Source: a bacterium
GTDB lineage: Bacteria; SM23-31
Direction of reading: 5' to 3'
Assembly: GCA_028278455.1 (NCBI GenBank)
Contig: JANQEH010000311.1
Coordinates: 1-34,222 of the forward strand
Length of the DNA: 34,222 nt
Shown: piece after piece, positions 15,644 through 25,865 of the stretch
Layout: every line of letters begins with the position of its first letter
How positions within the stretch are numbered: the stretch's first letter is position 1
The notes under the pieces: generated by a model
What the model saw: only the letters and a program-made list of their open reading frames with translations
What the model was told of the DNA's origin: nothing
The model's database searches: none
Made by a program: the position numbers and the translations under genes

Positions 15644-18103
15644 TTACAAGAGGTTAATCGGATCAACGTCGATGGTCATATTGACGTATCTTTTGTAAGG
15701 GCGGTTGTTATAGTATTCTCTTGTATCGGTAACGGCTTTTCTTATAATACTGCCATTCGGATCCCCTTTTTTCCCGCTCCTCAGCAGAATCTGCCACCTG
15801 TACAGGTTCTTGATCTTTTCTATCGGTGATGGTGCCGGTCCGAGGAAATACTTCCCGTACTTTCTTCTTCTCAGAAACGAACCTGTCTCTGATGCCGCCT
15901 TAATTACCCTGTCCTCATCATTCCCGAGGAATCTCAAGAGTATCACCCTGCCAAACGGCGGATAATCGAATTCCTCCCTCAGCAGCGATTCCTCGTTATA
16001 GAAATCGGTATATTCATGCCTTGTAACAGCCTGAAGAGCATAATGATCCGGGTGGCAAGTCTGTATTAGGACAAGTCCCCTTTCCTTTCTCCTGCCGGCT
16101 CTTCCCGCTGCCTGAATCATGAGCTGGAAAGTTCTTTCAGACGCCCTGAATTCCGGTAGAAAAAGTCCGGTATCTGCCGATATTATCCCCACAAGGTTGA
16201 CATTAGAGAAATCGAATCCCTTCGCTATCATTTGGGTACCGAGCAGTATATCTGTCTTCCCCAGCTCAAATTCTGTGGTAATTCTCCTCTGTGAGCTTTT
16301 TGTCCTTGTAGTGTCCTGATCCATCCTGACTGATAGATATCCGGAAAACGCTTCTCTAACAGCCTCCTCGACCTGTTCCGTCCCCAGTCCGGTATATATC
16401 ATATCGATGCTTTTGCATTCCGGGCATTCTCTCGGAGCTTTATGTGAAAATCCACACATATGACATACGGATTTCCGGGTACGTTTATGATATGTCAAAA
16501 TTATCTTACAGTTAGAGCATTCATCGATATAGCCGCAGTCCCTGCATTGAATAAAGGTCGAATACCCCCTCCTGTTCAGCATCAGCAGAACCTGTTCATC
16601 GAATGACAGCCTTTTCTTTATTTCTTCGGATAATTCTTTAGAGAATATTTGTCTTTTGCCAGTCAGCTTCTTATCCAGCCGCAGATCTATCAGCTTTATT
16701 TCAGGCAGCGGTGTCCGTGAAATTCTCTCCGGAAGTTCAAGCAAAGTATATTTTCCGGATCTTGCATTGTAAAATGATTCCATCGAAGGAGTCGCTGAAC
16801 CAAGGATGACAACCGAACTGCTCATGTTGCCCCTGTATACGGCAACATCACGCGCATTATAATACGGTGATGAATCATGCTGTTTGTAGGATGGATCATG
16901 CTCCTCGTCCACGATTATCAGTCCGGGATCTTTAACCGGAGCAAAAATAGCCGATCTTGGCCCTACGATCAGCCTTCTTTTTCCTGAGAGGATATCCCTC
17001 CACGAATCGAATCTCTCCCCTTCTGACATCTTACTGTGGAGAACAGCGACCGTATCTCCGAACATTGACCTGAGCTGAGAAAGAAAATAAGTTGTCAGTG
17101 CTATTTCCGGGAGTAGAAAGATCACGTCCCTTCCTGAGGTTAAAGTCTTTTCTACAAGCTCGAGATATACTCTCGTTTTTCCACTTCCTGTCACTCCGAA
17201 CAGAAGAAACGGATACTGTCTACCGTTTTCTGCGGTCCTGGTTATCCCGTCTAAGACTTTCACCTGCCCTTTCGTTAGCTCCGGAAGATTTCCGTCTTTC
17301 TCATCCCTTCCTGAATCGTAAATCCGGGATACCTCTTCGCTTGTCTTTTCTATCAGGCCCTTATTCAGAAGCCCTTTTAAAGATCCCTCACTCCCTGGAT
17401 ATTTCAGTAATAATACAGAGCGGGGCGCACTTTTCTGCCCTTGAAGAAATTCATATATCTTTCTCTGTGAAGGTGACCTGCTGAATACTTCATCCATCTT
17501 ATTTGCAGATAATGAGATCAGAGGTCTATAGCACAACCGTATCTTGGGTTTAACCTTCTTCGATCTAAGCACACGCTCGATATTGATCAAACCGTGTCTT
17601 TTGAGTTTATCGATATGATAATAAAGGTGTCTATTTCCGATCTTCTGGCGGAGGAGTTCCGGAGTTGCCTTTTCTGAGGAGTTGACGATATCCAGAATTT
17701 TATTTTCGATATCGCTCAGATTGTTCTTTTTTCTATTGACTTTTGAACCGGGTGTAATGAGATCTACACTCTCCCTGTTCATCTTTACCGGGAGCATCAA
17801 ATGGAGTATATCTCCGGTGGAAGAAAAATAGTACCTGCTCATCCATTTTGCCAGGTCTATCAGTTCCCCGGTGAACACGGGATTTTCAAATACCACATCC
17901 TGGATCTCTCTGACTCTAACCGGGGGTGGAACAGATGTAAGTCCGGTAACGTATCCGGTCTTGACACTATTTCGGAAAGGTACCGAAACTATGCATCCGG
18001 CTAAAACTTTTTCTCTCAGTTTTTCCGGTATGGAGTAACCGAATTCTATATCTGCAGACTGCGGGAAGACTACTTTAGCGTATGTGAATTTTCTACTTTT
18101 CAA
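15644..18103 (-). CDS. priA: Primosomal protein N' (replication restart helicase PriA)
   Basis: 819 residues. The N-terminal 3'-DNA-binding domain and a winged-helix region lead to a superfamily 2 helicase with Walker A GVTGSGKT (303-310), DEEHD (399-403) and GSATPS (435-440). The PriA zinc module has eight cysteines (520, 523, 529, 532, 547, 550, 560, 563; CRDCGYIDECSNC and CHMCG...CPEC). Motif V/VI blocks ILLGTQMIAKGFDF and QAAGRAGR are present. PriA rebuilds replisomes at stalled forks and D-loops, complementing the AddAB protein nearby. The start is a TTG; the good SD GGGAGGA lies about 25 bases upstream, too far for standard use, and no other in-frame start fits better. It lies 91 bases after spmB on the same strand. 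Confidence 0.97.
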   Translation of the reverse strand: MKSRKFTYAKVVFPQSADIEFGYSIPEKLREKVLAGCIVSVPFRNSVKTGYVTGLTSVPPPVRVREIQDVVFENPVFTGELIDLAKWMSRYYFSSTGDILHLMLPVKMNRESVDLITPGSKVNRKKNNLSDIENKILDIVNSSEKATPELLRQKIGNRHLYYHIDKLKRHGLINIERVLRSKKVKPKIRLCYRPLISLSANKMDEVFSRSPSQRKIYEFLQGQKSAPRSVLLLKYPGSEGSLKGLLNKGLIEKTSEEVSRIYDSGRDEKDGNLPELTKGQVKVLDGITRTAENGRQYPFLLFGVTGSGKTRVYLELVEKTLTSGRDVIFLLPEIALTTYFLSQLRSMFGDTVAVLHSKMSEGERFDSWRDILSGKRRLIVGPRSAIFAPVKDPGLIIVDEEHDPSYKQHDSSPYYNARDVAVYRGNMSSSVVILGSATPSMESFYNARSGKYTLLELPERISRTPLPEIKLIDLRLDKKLTGKRQIFSKELSEEIKKRLSFDEQVLLMLNRRGYSTFIQCRDCGYIDECSNCKIILTYHKRTRKSVCHMCGFSHKAPRECPECKSIDMIYTGLGTEQVEEAVREAFSGYLSVRMDQDTTRTKSSQRRITTEFELGKTDILLGTQMIAKGFDFSNVNLVGIISADTGLFLPEFRASERTFQLMIQAAGRAGRRKERGLVLIQTCHPDHYALQAVTRHEYTDFYNEESLLREEFDYPPFGRVILLRFLGNDEDRVIKAASETGSFLRRRKYGKYFLGPAPSPIEKIKNLYRWQILLRSGKKGDPNGSIIRKAVTDTREYYNNRPYKRYVNMTIDVDPINLL

Positions 18104-18194
18104 TATAAAAACGGGTAAAAATGGATTCCTCCCTCAAAATACAAGTCGGGAACATTAATAATTAACTAATTAGTAATTCTTTCTAATGATCTTT

Positions 18195-18740
18195 CTAAAA
18201 CACCTGGAATACCAGGTAGCATACAATGAAAGAAGCTATAACCCCGGTCATGTCGGCGATAAGGCACGCAGGGACAGTATGCCTTAGTTTTTTTATTGAT
18301 ACACTGCCGAAATAGACAGCTACAATATAAAAAGTCGTCTCCGTACTGCCCATAAGCGTCGACGCAAGCCGGCCAATGAACGATTCTGCACCATGTGTAT
18401 TTATCAGCTCAGTCATTATCCCAAGCGATCCAGAGCCCGATAATGGCCTCATTATCGCCATCGGAAGGACTTCAGCCGGATACCCTACAAGATCAGTAAC
18501 AGGTGACAAAATCCTGACAAGGTAATCCATTGCTCCTGCTTCTCTGAACATTCCTATTGCCGCCAGTATAGCAACCATGAAAGGTATGATCTTTATCGCA
18601 ATTTGAAATCCTTCTTTTGCTCCCTCAACGAATACTTCATATACTTTCACACCCCTTACATATCCTGTAACCGTGATCAGAACAAATACTATGGGTATCG
18701 CCCAAATTGATATTGTCTCCAGTATTGATTTGAATATCAT
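18195..18740 (-). CDS. spmB: Spore maturation protein B-like membrane protein
   Basis: 181 residues from the ATG at 18740, which overlaps the spmA stop (ATGA) and has a GGGGGGAAG SD; a longer frame from 18806 lies inside spmA. It is a nucleoside-recognition (Gate) domain membrane protein with about five hydrophobic segments. SpmB-type blocks are KIIPFMVAILAAIGMFREAG, LSGSGSLGIMTELI and GSTETTFYIVAVYFGSV. In Bacillus, SpmA/SpmB affect spore core dehydration, but the pair is widespread in non-sporulating bacteria and its transport role is unknown. No sporulation gene is visible here. It is translationally coupled to spmA and precedes priA on the same strand. Confidence 0.93.
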   Translation of the reverse strand: MIFKSILETISIWAIPIVFVLITVTGYVRGVKVYEVFVEGAKEGFQIAIKIIPFMVAILAAIGMFREAGAMDYLVRILSPVTDLVGYPAEVLPMAIMRPLSGSGSLGIMTELINTHGAESFIGRLASTLMGSTETTFYIVAVYFGSVSIKKLRHTVPACLIADMTGVIASFIVCYLVFQVF

Positions 18741-19372
18741 GATCTTCCCCCCTCTCCGCCTGATGGAATCCCGGCAGAGGCTGGCTGGATCTTGAACATT
18801 TTCCATCTCTGAAGGAATTTACATGCAAAAACTGCAACTATTGTCGAACATAAGGTTGCAATTATCGTGGTTCCTATTATCTCTGTTGGTGAAGCCGATC
18901 CTGCGGCTACTCTTATCCCGATGACCGTTGCCGGCACGATAGTAACATCTGAAGTATTAATCGCCAGAAAAGTTGCCATTGCATTTGTTGCAGTATCCTT
19001 TTCTTTATTCAGCTTCTGCAGCTCCGTCATTGCTTTCAATCCCAAGGGTGTTGCGGCATTACCCAGTCCGAGTGAATTCGCAGCCATATTCATGATCATA
19101 GCTCCCATAGCCGGATGTTCCGCCGGAACTTCGGGAAACAGTCTTGTCGTCAGAGGTTTTACCATTTTGGCGATAAACTTAACGAACCCTGCCTCTTCAG
19201 CTACCCTCATCAGACCGAGCCAGAGAGCCATGAAACCTATAAGGCCGATTGCAATCTCTACCGCGGTCTTTGCACCGGTCATTGCACCGGTCGTAACGGC
19301 ATCGATCTTGCCTGTAAAACCTCCTACAAGAAAAGCTATCACTATTAATCCAAGCCAGATTATGTTGATCAT
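18737..19372 (-). CDS. spmA: Spore maturation protein A-like membrane protein
   Basis: 211 residues from the ATG at 19372, preceded by a GAGAGGT SD; the frame is open to 19438 but the first 22 extra residues lack an SD and the family begins near MINIIWLGLI. It is a polytopic nucleoside-recognition (Gate) domain protein of the inner membrane, with the SpmA signature NMAANSLGLGNAATPLGLKA. It overlaps spmB by 4 bases. In some bacteria SpmA and SpmB are fused into one protein; here they are separate but coupled. The exact substrate is unknown. The gene is divergent from addAB, and the AT-rich palindromes at 19450-19480 lie between them. Confidence 0.93.
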   Translation of the reverse strand: MINIIWLGLIVIAFLVGGFTGKIDAVTTGAMTGAKTAVEIAIGLIGFMALWLGLMRVAEEAGFVKFIAKMVKPLTTRLFPEVPAEHPAMGAMIMNMAANSLGLGNAATPLGLKAMTELQKLNKEKDTATNAMATFLAINTSDVTIVPATVIGIRVAAGSASPTEIIGTTIIATLCSTIVAVFACKFLQRWKMFKIQPASAGIPSGGEGGRS

Positions 19373-19449
19373 GTAGAACCTCTCATTTTTGGAAAGTCGA
19401 TACAAGGAGAATATTAAGACTATAAAATACGAAATCAAAACAGAATTCT

Positions 19450-19480
19450 AAAAATATATTTTTAATAATTGATATCAATT
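19450..19480. promoter_or_regulatory. Two AT-rich palindromes between spmA and addAB
   Basis: AAAAATATATTTTT (19450-19463) and AATTGATATCAATT (19467-19480) are perfect 14-base palindromes spaced by three bases in a divergent intergenic region. They could be operators shared by spmAB-priA and addAB. No known regulator consensus is claimed. Confidence 0.4.
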
Positions 19481-19558
19481 TTTATTATATTATTCTTTTC
19501 ACCCAATTAACCATTTTTAGAACTCACTGATCTGTCTTTCCTTTAGGAAACGGGGTAT

Positions 19559-22500
19559 ATGTCATCTCTCTTGAACAGGATTCTTGACCTGAGCTGCAAT
19601 AAGTTTGTCGAAGCCTGCGCCGGCGCAGGAAAAACTTTCGCGCTATCAAAAAGATACTGCGCTATCATCGATGATTTCATTGAGAAAAACTCCTACAGCA
19701 CAGGCAATGATGACCGGCTCGGGATTGAGAACATCCTTGTAATCACTTTTACTAAAAAAGCTACGGCAGAAATGGCCGAAGATATTTATCATGACCTGAA
19801 CAAATTGCTGAATAGAGAAGAGATTGAAAATGTACATGGGCTTGGCAAGAACCTGGTCAAAGCTTCCGAAAAAGACATTACATGGCTTAGAGCTACTTTT
19901 TCACGAAATGCCATCTCAACCATAGACAGTTTCTGCGCGAGGATCCTGAGGGAAAATGCAGATACCTTAGGATTAGATCCTGAGTTTTCGGTTATCGAAC
20001 CCGCAGAGTATAAAAGAAGGTTTGATCTATGCTTGAATGATTACCTTCAGAAAAAAAGCAGGGAACATGATAATGATCTCAGAATTCTTCTGGAGTATCA
20101 GTCTATTAACAGACTTTATTTACTTTTTAATAACGTCCATAAGCATCTTCAATTTATCGCGGAAAGGCTTTCAAAACTCGAAACCATGAGTGAAGACGCT
20201 GTCTTCAAAGAATGGCTCTCCTTATATACCCCGGATATAGAGACTGAAAAAGTTATTGATATGTTCAGGAAGATAGCAGATTACTCTGAAATAATCGGTA
20301 CTGATCCTGAAGATGCAGGATATGTCTGGCTGCAGAGACTTAATGATATTTTAACAGCTATACCTGAAGAATGTGAGGCAAGAAAACAGTATGTCCTGAC
20401 CGACCTTATTCCTGTGTTGTTCACAATTCGGGGTAAATATAAAAGTCCACGGTCTGTACCCGGCAACAAAAACAATTGGAGTGATAGGACTGCATTTTCT
20501 GAGTTTAAAGACCATGTAAGGGAATTACTGGTTTACCTAAAAGATATGGTACCGGAATTTCTCGTACTTCAGACTCCCAATAAAAATGACCGCATATCAA
20601 TAAATGTAATCAGATCACTTTTAACGCTTTACAGAGAATTTTCGGGAATTTTAGCAGAAAACCAGAGGATGAATAATTACCTGGGATTTAACGATATAAT
20701 TATCCTGGCAGGAAAACTCCTCAAAGAGCATCCTTCTATCCGTAGTAAATACTCAAAGAAATTCAAGCATATAATGATCGATGAATTTCAGGATACGAAT
20801 TACCCTCGGTGGGATATTATAAGAATGATTGCCTCAGATGATAATGGAAATCTGCATTCAAACGGCTTATTCATAGTAGGCGATAAGAAGCAGTCTGTTT
20901 ACAGGTTCAACCAGGCAGATGTCGAGGTTGTAGATACAGTTAAAGAGGAATTTAAGACTGTGATGAAGGCTGGCGATGACGTGTTTATAGAGCTAAACGA
21001 AAACTACCGGGCTTCAACCGAATATATTGACAATGTAATCAATCCCGTTTTCTCTGAGGTCTTCCAGGTCAGTAAAGATTACCAGAAGATGCCCTATGAA
21101 GCGGATTTCGCAAAAACCAAACCTGCAGGCCCTCAAAATGAGAAAATCGAGATTACCTCAAAAACCGAAAATCCCTGCTCGATCAGGATTTCATTATCAG
21201 ATAAGAATGATCCGATACATGCGGGCGCTTTAAATACTGCACTGGCTGTAAAAGAACTCCTTGAATGGGGTAATAAATGCGGCCTGGCAGAGAAGGATGA
21301 AGCGTTTGTAGGTGTGCTGCTGCGAAGGTTCACGAATATACAAAATTACCTGAGAATCTTCCAGGAATACAGTATTCCGTTTGAGATCGTCTCTGGCAGG
21401 CACTTATATAATCAACAGGAAACTCATGATTTGTTCCATCTTGTCAGCATTCTGTATAATCCTCATGATGATCTTGCGTTACTTGGGCTTTTGAGAAGCC
21501 CTGTTTTCTGTCTTCCGGACAAGACTATCCATAAATTGAGACAGAATTCACCCAAGCAGGAGTGCTCTCTATATAAGCAGATAAGCTCTGATCCGGATTT
21601 AAAAAGAATCACCGACAGCATCGACTGCTGGAGAGATGCTGTAAGGATCCGGCCTCTCGACAGATTGCTGGAAGATATATTGTCTACTGATCACCGTGAG
21701 CTCGGTTACTACAGCGAAGCAGGTGGAAAGCAGCGGATAGCAAATATCGACAAGATCATCGGGATCATTCACGGGATCTCTTCAAGGGGGGCAGGTCTTA
21801 GAGAAGTGTTTGAATATTTAAGATACAGTATCTCACATGATCCTGATTCCGCACAGGCCGGAACAGGAGAAAATGCTCCTGTTCAGATTCTCACTATCCA
21901 TAAATCAAAAGGACTTGAATTTCCAGCCGTTGTCATTCCGGAATTGAATACTGCAGGTGGTATTAATGACAATGTTCTGCCTTTTGGAAAGATCAAGGAA
22001 AATAATTCCGGTAATGAACATTTCGAGCTCAGTATCCCAATAACCGCTGAAGATGATATTAGCCTGGGCCAGGGGATTGTAAACGGTCTTAAGTACTACG
22101 AATCTCTCCGGGACGTTGCAGAAGACAAGAGATTGTTTTATGTAGCTCTTACCCGGGCAAAATACAGAGTGGTGCTTCTGGCTGACCACAGGGATGGAGG
22201 AAAAGGAAAGCATTCGAAATGGTGGTGGACAAATTATATATCCCCGGTATTCGGTATACCCGTACTTTCAAAACTATCGGAATCTGAGCCTGTTCAATCG
22301 AAAATTCCTCTAACGGAGATAAAGGTAATTCATAAAAATGAAATCCTCAAGAACCTGGATATTCATTCGAAATCTCACGAAAAACCTTTGGAATGGAAAG
22401 AACCTACGGTTTTTGAAGAGCCTGAAAAATTCTATAATTATTCTGTTTACGATCTTGTAGAATACCTGGATCCCGGTATCGAAAATTATGATGCTGGCGC

Positions 22501-25500
22501 CGCTGAAAAACTTGAACCGGCAATTAAGGTGGGTACCATTTTCCACACTATTATGGAAAATGAATGGTGGAAACCAGAATGCACAGTTGAGATCGAGAAA
22601 TATATCAATGATCGCTATCCCGGAACAGAGGCACGTCTGCTGCTCAGGTTAACCGGGGAACACGTTGACAATCTTAGGAAAAGCAGTCTGCTAAATAACA
22701 TCATTAACTCAAATGATAGGTACTATGAACTGCCTGTTATTGGCTGGTTCCGGTCAGGAAAGAATTTCTTTCAGGTCTCCGGCAAGATCGATCTTTTATA
22801 CCGGACAGGACAGAATTGGTATATTGTTGATTTTAAGACTTCGAGATCGATGAAAACCCGGGAAAAGCATGAGCTTCAGGTAAAGATATATATGTTGATG
22901 ATCAAACAGATATACAATATTGAAGCTGCAGGAAATGTCTATTATTCTTCTATGAATTCGCTGATACAGGCTGGAAAGGGATCAAAGAATACCGGTATTG
23001 ATCTTGAACAGGACAATCAGATAAAATCAGAGTATGAAAACAGGCAGGATCTTCCCGATATAGAGAACATACTGACTGAAGATTTTGAGGGGAAGACGAT
23101 CATAATCTGTCCTACAAAACATAATTCTCTGAAAGTAACGAAAATACTATATGCCCGGGGACTTCTCACACCTGAAATCAGTATATCAACGCTTGATACT
23201 TTTACCAATGATATTGACCTTCCGGGAATCCCCGTCTCATCAGGATTAAGAAGACTTTTAATAAGAAAATCGGTGAATAATCCTGATACCCCGCCGGGAA
23301 AGATCGAAATGCTGTCAAAAGCATTTCAGAATGCTGAAGAAGGAAATGCAAAACTAAATGAAAATGCCCGGCAGTATTTCAGAGAATATGAGAAGATGAA
23401 AAATAAACTTGGCATAATTACTGAAACCGACAGGATCAGGAAGATCGGGAGGGAATTATCATTCTCCGGTACAAGAATTATCCTGAACAAGATGTATAAG
23501 ACATCCCGGGAATATTTCAAACTTTTTAAAACAATCGCAAGTAAGTCTGAAAGTTTTTATTTTGTTGATAACTTTAACAATGGAAAGTTATCACGGAAAT
23601 TCAATTATGATCATACTATCTGGGATGAGGCTTCAACTTTTTCAGATATGTCTTCGGACCAGTTGTATACAAAATGTAAATCCCAGGCAGATGAGGTTGA
23701 GACATGTGCTAAAATGATAAGGGGAATATCTGACTGGGAATCAAGACAGGGATCACTGAAGATCGCTGTATCCAGCATGGAGAAATATGTTCCGTTAATA
23801 AAAAAGATCTTCAATTGGTACGGGATACCGGTAACAGTGGCAAAAAATGAACCCGTGCTGGAGCGCCCGGCTTCACAGCTTCTACTCAGGTTTCTGGATC
23901 TTCTGGATGTTCTCAGGTATCCTGAATGGATAGCTGTTACCGGAGTTGTCCTGCATCCGATGTGCATGCCACTTGAGGAATATTTTGAACTGGATCTATG
24001 GTGCAGGAAAAACAATATAAGATACTTCAGGGAAATACCTGATAGACTTGAAAATAGCGACCTTGATGAAGATGAAAAGAAAAATCATCTTTCTGCATAT
24101 GAAAAGATAGGGAACACTATTAATAAATACTCTATAGGAGAAAATGCTGCTCATTCAGAGATAGGTGGCATTCTAAATATCTTTATGGATGATATAGACT
24201 TGAGAAGTCAAATGAACTTAAGCATGCTATCAAGAAACATTTATGATAAACTGGTTGAGACAATTGAAAAAATGATCTGGGAATATGATACTGCCGGGAT
24301 GAAATGCGGATTGAGTATGTTCAGAATTGATCTTCTCACAATTCTGAGTGAGATAGTAATTCCTACTGGAGAGCAGGACCATGGTATCGAGATACTTGGC
24401 TTTTTTGATACTCTGCATCTTAATCCTGTGAAACTATTTATACTCGGTCTTACAGAAGATGAATTTCCGGTTACCCCCCCATTCAATCCTTATATAGAGA
24501 AATTTCAGGATCACAGCTGGATATTAAGCCTTCAGTTCTTTGTCCATTGGAAAAGTCTCGGAGATAAAGTTCATTTTTTCGCTTCTGTCAGAGATAAAGA
24601 TGATGAAACGCTGCAGCCTTCTACCTTTACCGAGTTTCTGAAGAGGTCAAATCAGTCTGCTGTAGAGTATGAAAATTGCCATTCTCCAAGGGATCACTAT
24701 GCTGAATACACAGGTAGACAGATCAGTGCTCCCGGATTAAATGAACATTTTCTATTAAGGCATAATGCATATCTGTCCGGCGATGTAAATGATTACAGGG
24801 GATCTACAGGTAGATCGGAAACAACTGAAATTGTATTTTCTCCCTCAGAACTCGATATTCTGTTGAACTGTCCAATGCAGTACTGGTACAAAAACTTGCT
24901 AAAGGTTGGTCCGGGAGATTTAGATGAGGACTTAAAAAGGAATATGCTACTAGGAAAAGTTGTTCATAAAGCGCTTGAAAGATTCGGTATTCTGGGAGGA
25001 TTCAAGAGATATTTTAACGATCCCGGAGCGGCATGCCGGATCCTGGAAGAAGAGCTGAGGAGGATTCTGCCTGAGTTCGGTTTCGATTTAGATCAAGACC
25101 TTATTACAGACTATATGCTTGCCCCATATTTAAAGGGGCTGGCAAAACAGGATTCAGGCAACATCCTGGTAAAACTTCTTGAATGGAACAGGGATAATTT
25201 CAGCGAATTTGTATATGACGATTTCGAGAAGTGGTTTCAAAGCCCTGTTTATTTGGATACTAACCATTCGATTCTTAAAGACGGTGAACTTAAAATATCT
25301 TTCAAGGGCAAAGTAGATAAAATACTTATCAATGAAAAGACAAACACAGTAATCGCAACAGATTATAAAACAGGCTCTGTAAGCAGGGATCTGATCACCG
25401 AACATTGGTCATCACAATTCCCTGTCTATTACTTGTTATTGAAAGACAAATATCCCGATAAACGGATCAAGCTTGTTTATGAGCAGGTAAAATCGAACAG

Positions 25501-25717
25501 GGAAAACGGATTAAAATATTTTTCCGGTGATCTCGATGAAACGGAACTGAAGAAGGGTATCCTATTCGATGATGAGTTTTTTTCCGTTACTCTGCCTGTC
25601 ATACTTGAGTTCTGCAACAAGATTTTGAACGGAAAATACGGCATTACTGAGAGATTTCTCAACAAGAGACCTTGCGGTTACTGCAGCTATATTGGGATAT
25701 GCCGTAAAGACTCTTAA
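19559..25717 (+). CDS. addAB: Fused AddA-AddB helicase/nuclease, single polypeptide
   Basis: 2052 residues in one uninterrupted frame. Residues 1-about 1135 are AddA-like: Walker A ACAGAGKT (Lys25), TFTKKATAEM, DEFQD (408-412), GDKKQSVYRFNQAD, ENYRAS (481-486), TIHKSKGLEF (779-788), LFYVALTRAK, and a RecB-type nuclease with His996, GKID (Asp1078) and VDFKTS (Asp1091, Lys1093). Residues about 1165-2052 are AddB-like: an inactive helicase domain without a P-loop (IIICPTKHNS, later FILGLTEDEFP near 1628), and a second nuclease with GKVD (Asp1920) and TDYKTG (Asp1935, Lys1937). The iron-sulfur cysteines are Cys1771, 2039, 2042 and 2048 (C-x2-C-x5-C, as in AddB). It should resect double-strand breaks for RecA. 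Usual AddA and AddB are separate chains of about 1200 residues each. The ATG follows ACGGGGT. Confidence 0.93.
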   Translation: MSSLLNRILDLSCNKFVEACAGAGKTFALSKRYCAIIDDFIEKNSYSTGNDDRLGIENILVITFTKKATAEMAEDIYHDLNKLLNREEIENVHGLGKNLVKASEKDITWLRATFSRNAISTIDSFCARILRENADTLGLDPEFSVIEPAEYKRRFDLCLNDYLQKKSREHDNDLRILLEYQSINRLYLLFNNVHKHLQFIAERLSKLETMSEDAVFKEWLSLYTPDIETEKVIDMFRKIADYSEIIGTDPEDAGYVWLQRLNDILTAIPEECEARKQYVLTDLIPVLFTIRGKYKSPRSVPGNKNNWSDRTAFSEFKDHVRELLVYLKDMVPEFLVLQTPNKNDRISINVIRSLLTLYREFSGILAENQRMNNYLGFNDIIILAGKLLKEHPSIRSKYSKKFKHIMIDEFQDTNYPRWDIIRMIASDDNGNLHSNGLFIVGDKKQSVYRFNQADVEVVDTVKEEFKTVMKAGDDVFIELNENYRASTEYIDNVINPVFSEVFQVSKDYQKMPYEADFAKTKPAGPQNEKIEITSKTENPCSIRISLSDKNDPIHAGALNTALAVKELLEWGNKCGLAEKDEAFVGVLLRRFTNIQNYLRIFQEYSIPFEIVSGRHLYNQQETHDLFHLVSILYNPHDDLALLGLLRSPVFCLPDKTIHKLRQNSPKQECSLYKQISSDPDLKRITDSIDCWRDAVRIRPLDRLLEDILSTDHRELGYYSEAGGKQRIANIDKIIGIIHGISSRGAGLREVFEYLRYSISHDPDSAQAGTGENAPVQILTIHKSKGLEFPAVVIPELNTAGGINDNVLPFGKIKENNSGNEHFELSIPITAEDDISLGQGIVNGLKYYESLRDVAEDKRLFYVALTRAKYRVVLLADHRDGGKGKHSKWWWTNYISPVFGIPVLSKLSESEPVQSKIPLTEIKVIHKNEILKNLDIHSKSHEKPLEWKEPTVFEEPEKFYNYSVYDLVEYLDPGIENYDAGAAEKLEPAIKVGTIFHTIMENEWWKPECTVEIEKYINDRYPGTEARLLLRLTGEHVDNLRKSSLLNNIINSNDRYYELPVIGWFRSGKNFFQVSGKIDLLYRTGQNWYIVDFKTSRSMKTREKHELQVKIYMLMIKQIYNIEAAGNVYYSSMNSLIQAGKGSKNTGIDLEQDNQIKSEYENRQDLPDIENILTEDFEGKTIIICPTKHNSLKVTKILYARGLLTPEISISTLDTFTNDIDLPGIPVSSGLRRLLIRKSVNNPDTPPGKIEMLSKAFQNAEEGNAKLNENARQYFREYEKMKNKLGIITETDRIRKIGRELSFSGTRIILNKMYKTSREYFKLFKTIASKSESFYFVDNFNNGKLSRKFNYDHTIWDEASTFSDMSSDQLYTKCKSQADEVETCAKMIRGISDWESRQGSLKIAVSSMEKYVPLIKKIFNWYGIPVTVAKNEPVLERPASQLLLRFLDLLDVLRYPEWIAVTGVVLHPMCMPLEEYFELDLWCRKNNIRYFREIPDRLENSDLDEDEKKNHLSAYEKIGNTINKYSIGENAAHSEIGGILNIFMDDIDLRSQMNLSMLSRNIYDKLVETIEKMIWEYDTAGMKCGLSMFRIDLLTILSEIVIPTGEQDHGIEILGFFDTLHLNPVKLFILGLTEDEFPVTPPFNPYIEKFQDHSWILSLQFFVHWKSLGDKVHFFASVRDKDDETLQPSTFTEFLKRSNQSAVEYENCHSPRDHYAEYTGRQISAPGLNEHFLLRHNAYLSGDVNDYRGSTGRSETTEIVFSPSELDILLNCPMQYWYKNLLKVGPGDLDEDLKRNMLLGKVVHKALERFGILGGFKRYFNDPGAACRILEEELRRILPEFGFDLDQDLITDYMLAPYLKGLAKQDSGNILVKLLEWNRDNFSEFVYDDFEKWFQSPVYLDTNHSILKDGELKISFKGKVDKILINEKTNTVIATDYKTGSVSRDLITEHWSSQFPVYYLLLKDKYPDKRIKLVYEQVKSNRENGLKYFSGDLDETELKKGILFDDEFFSVTLPVILEFCNKILNGKYGITERFLNKRPCGYCSYIGICRKDS

Positions 25718-25865
25718 TTCTGAGTAAATTTTAATTAAAATAGATTGATTTTTAGTTATTTCCTTCTAAATTATTTCATGTCCTGTTGCTGATTTAAATC
25801 TTCCGGAACAATAGAATTCCTCCACAGGTCAAACCGAAAACATATTGAATATAAAAGGCACAATG

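Noticed and set aside
23000-23100. A stop or frameshift separating addA from addB
   Set aside because: Reading frame 19559-25717 is open throughout and the junction encodes a plausible linker.
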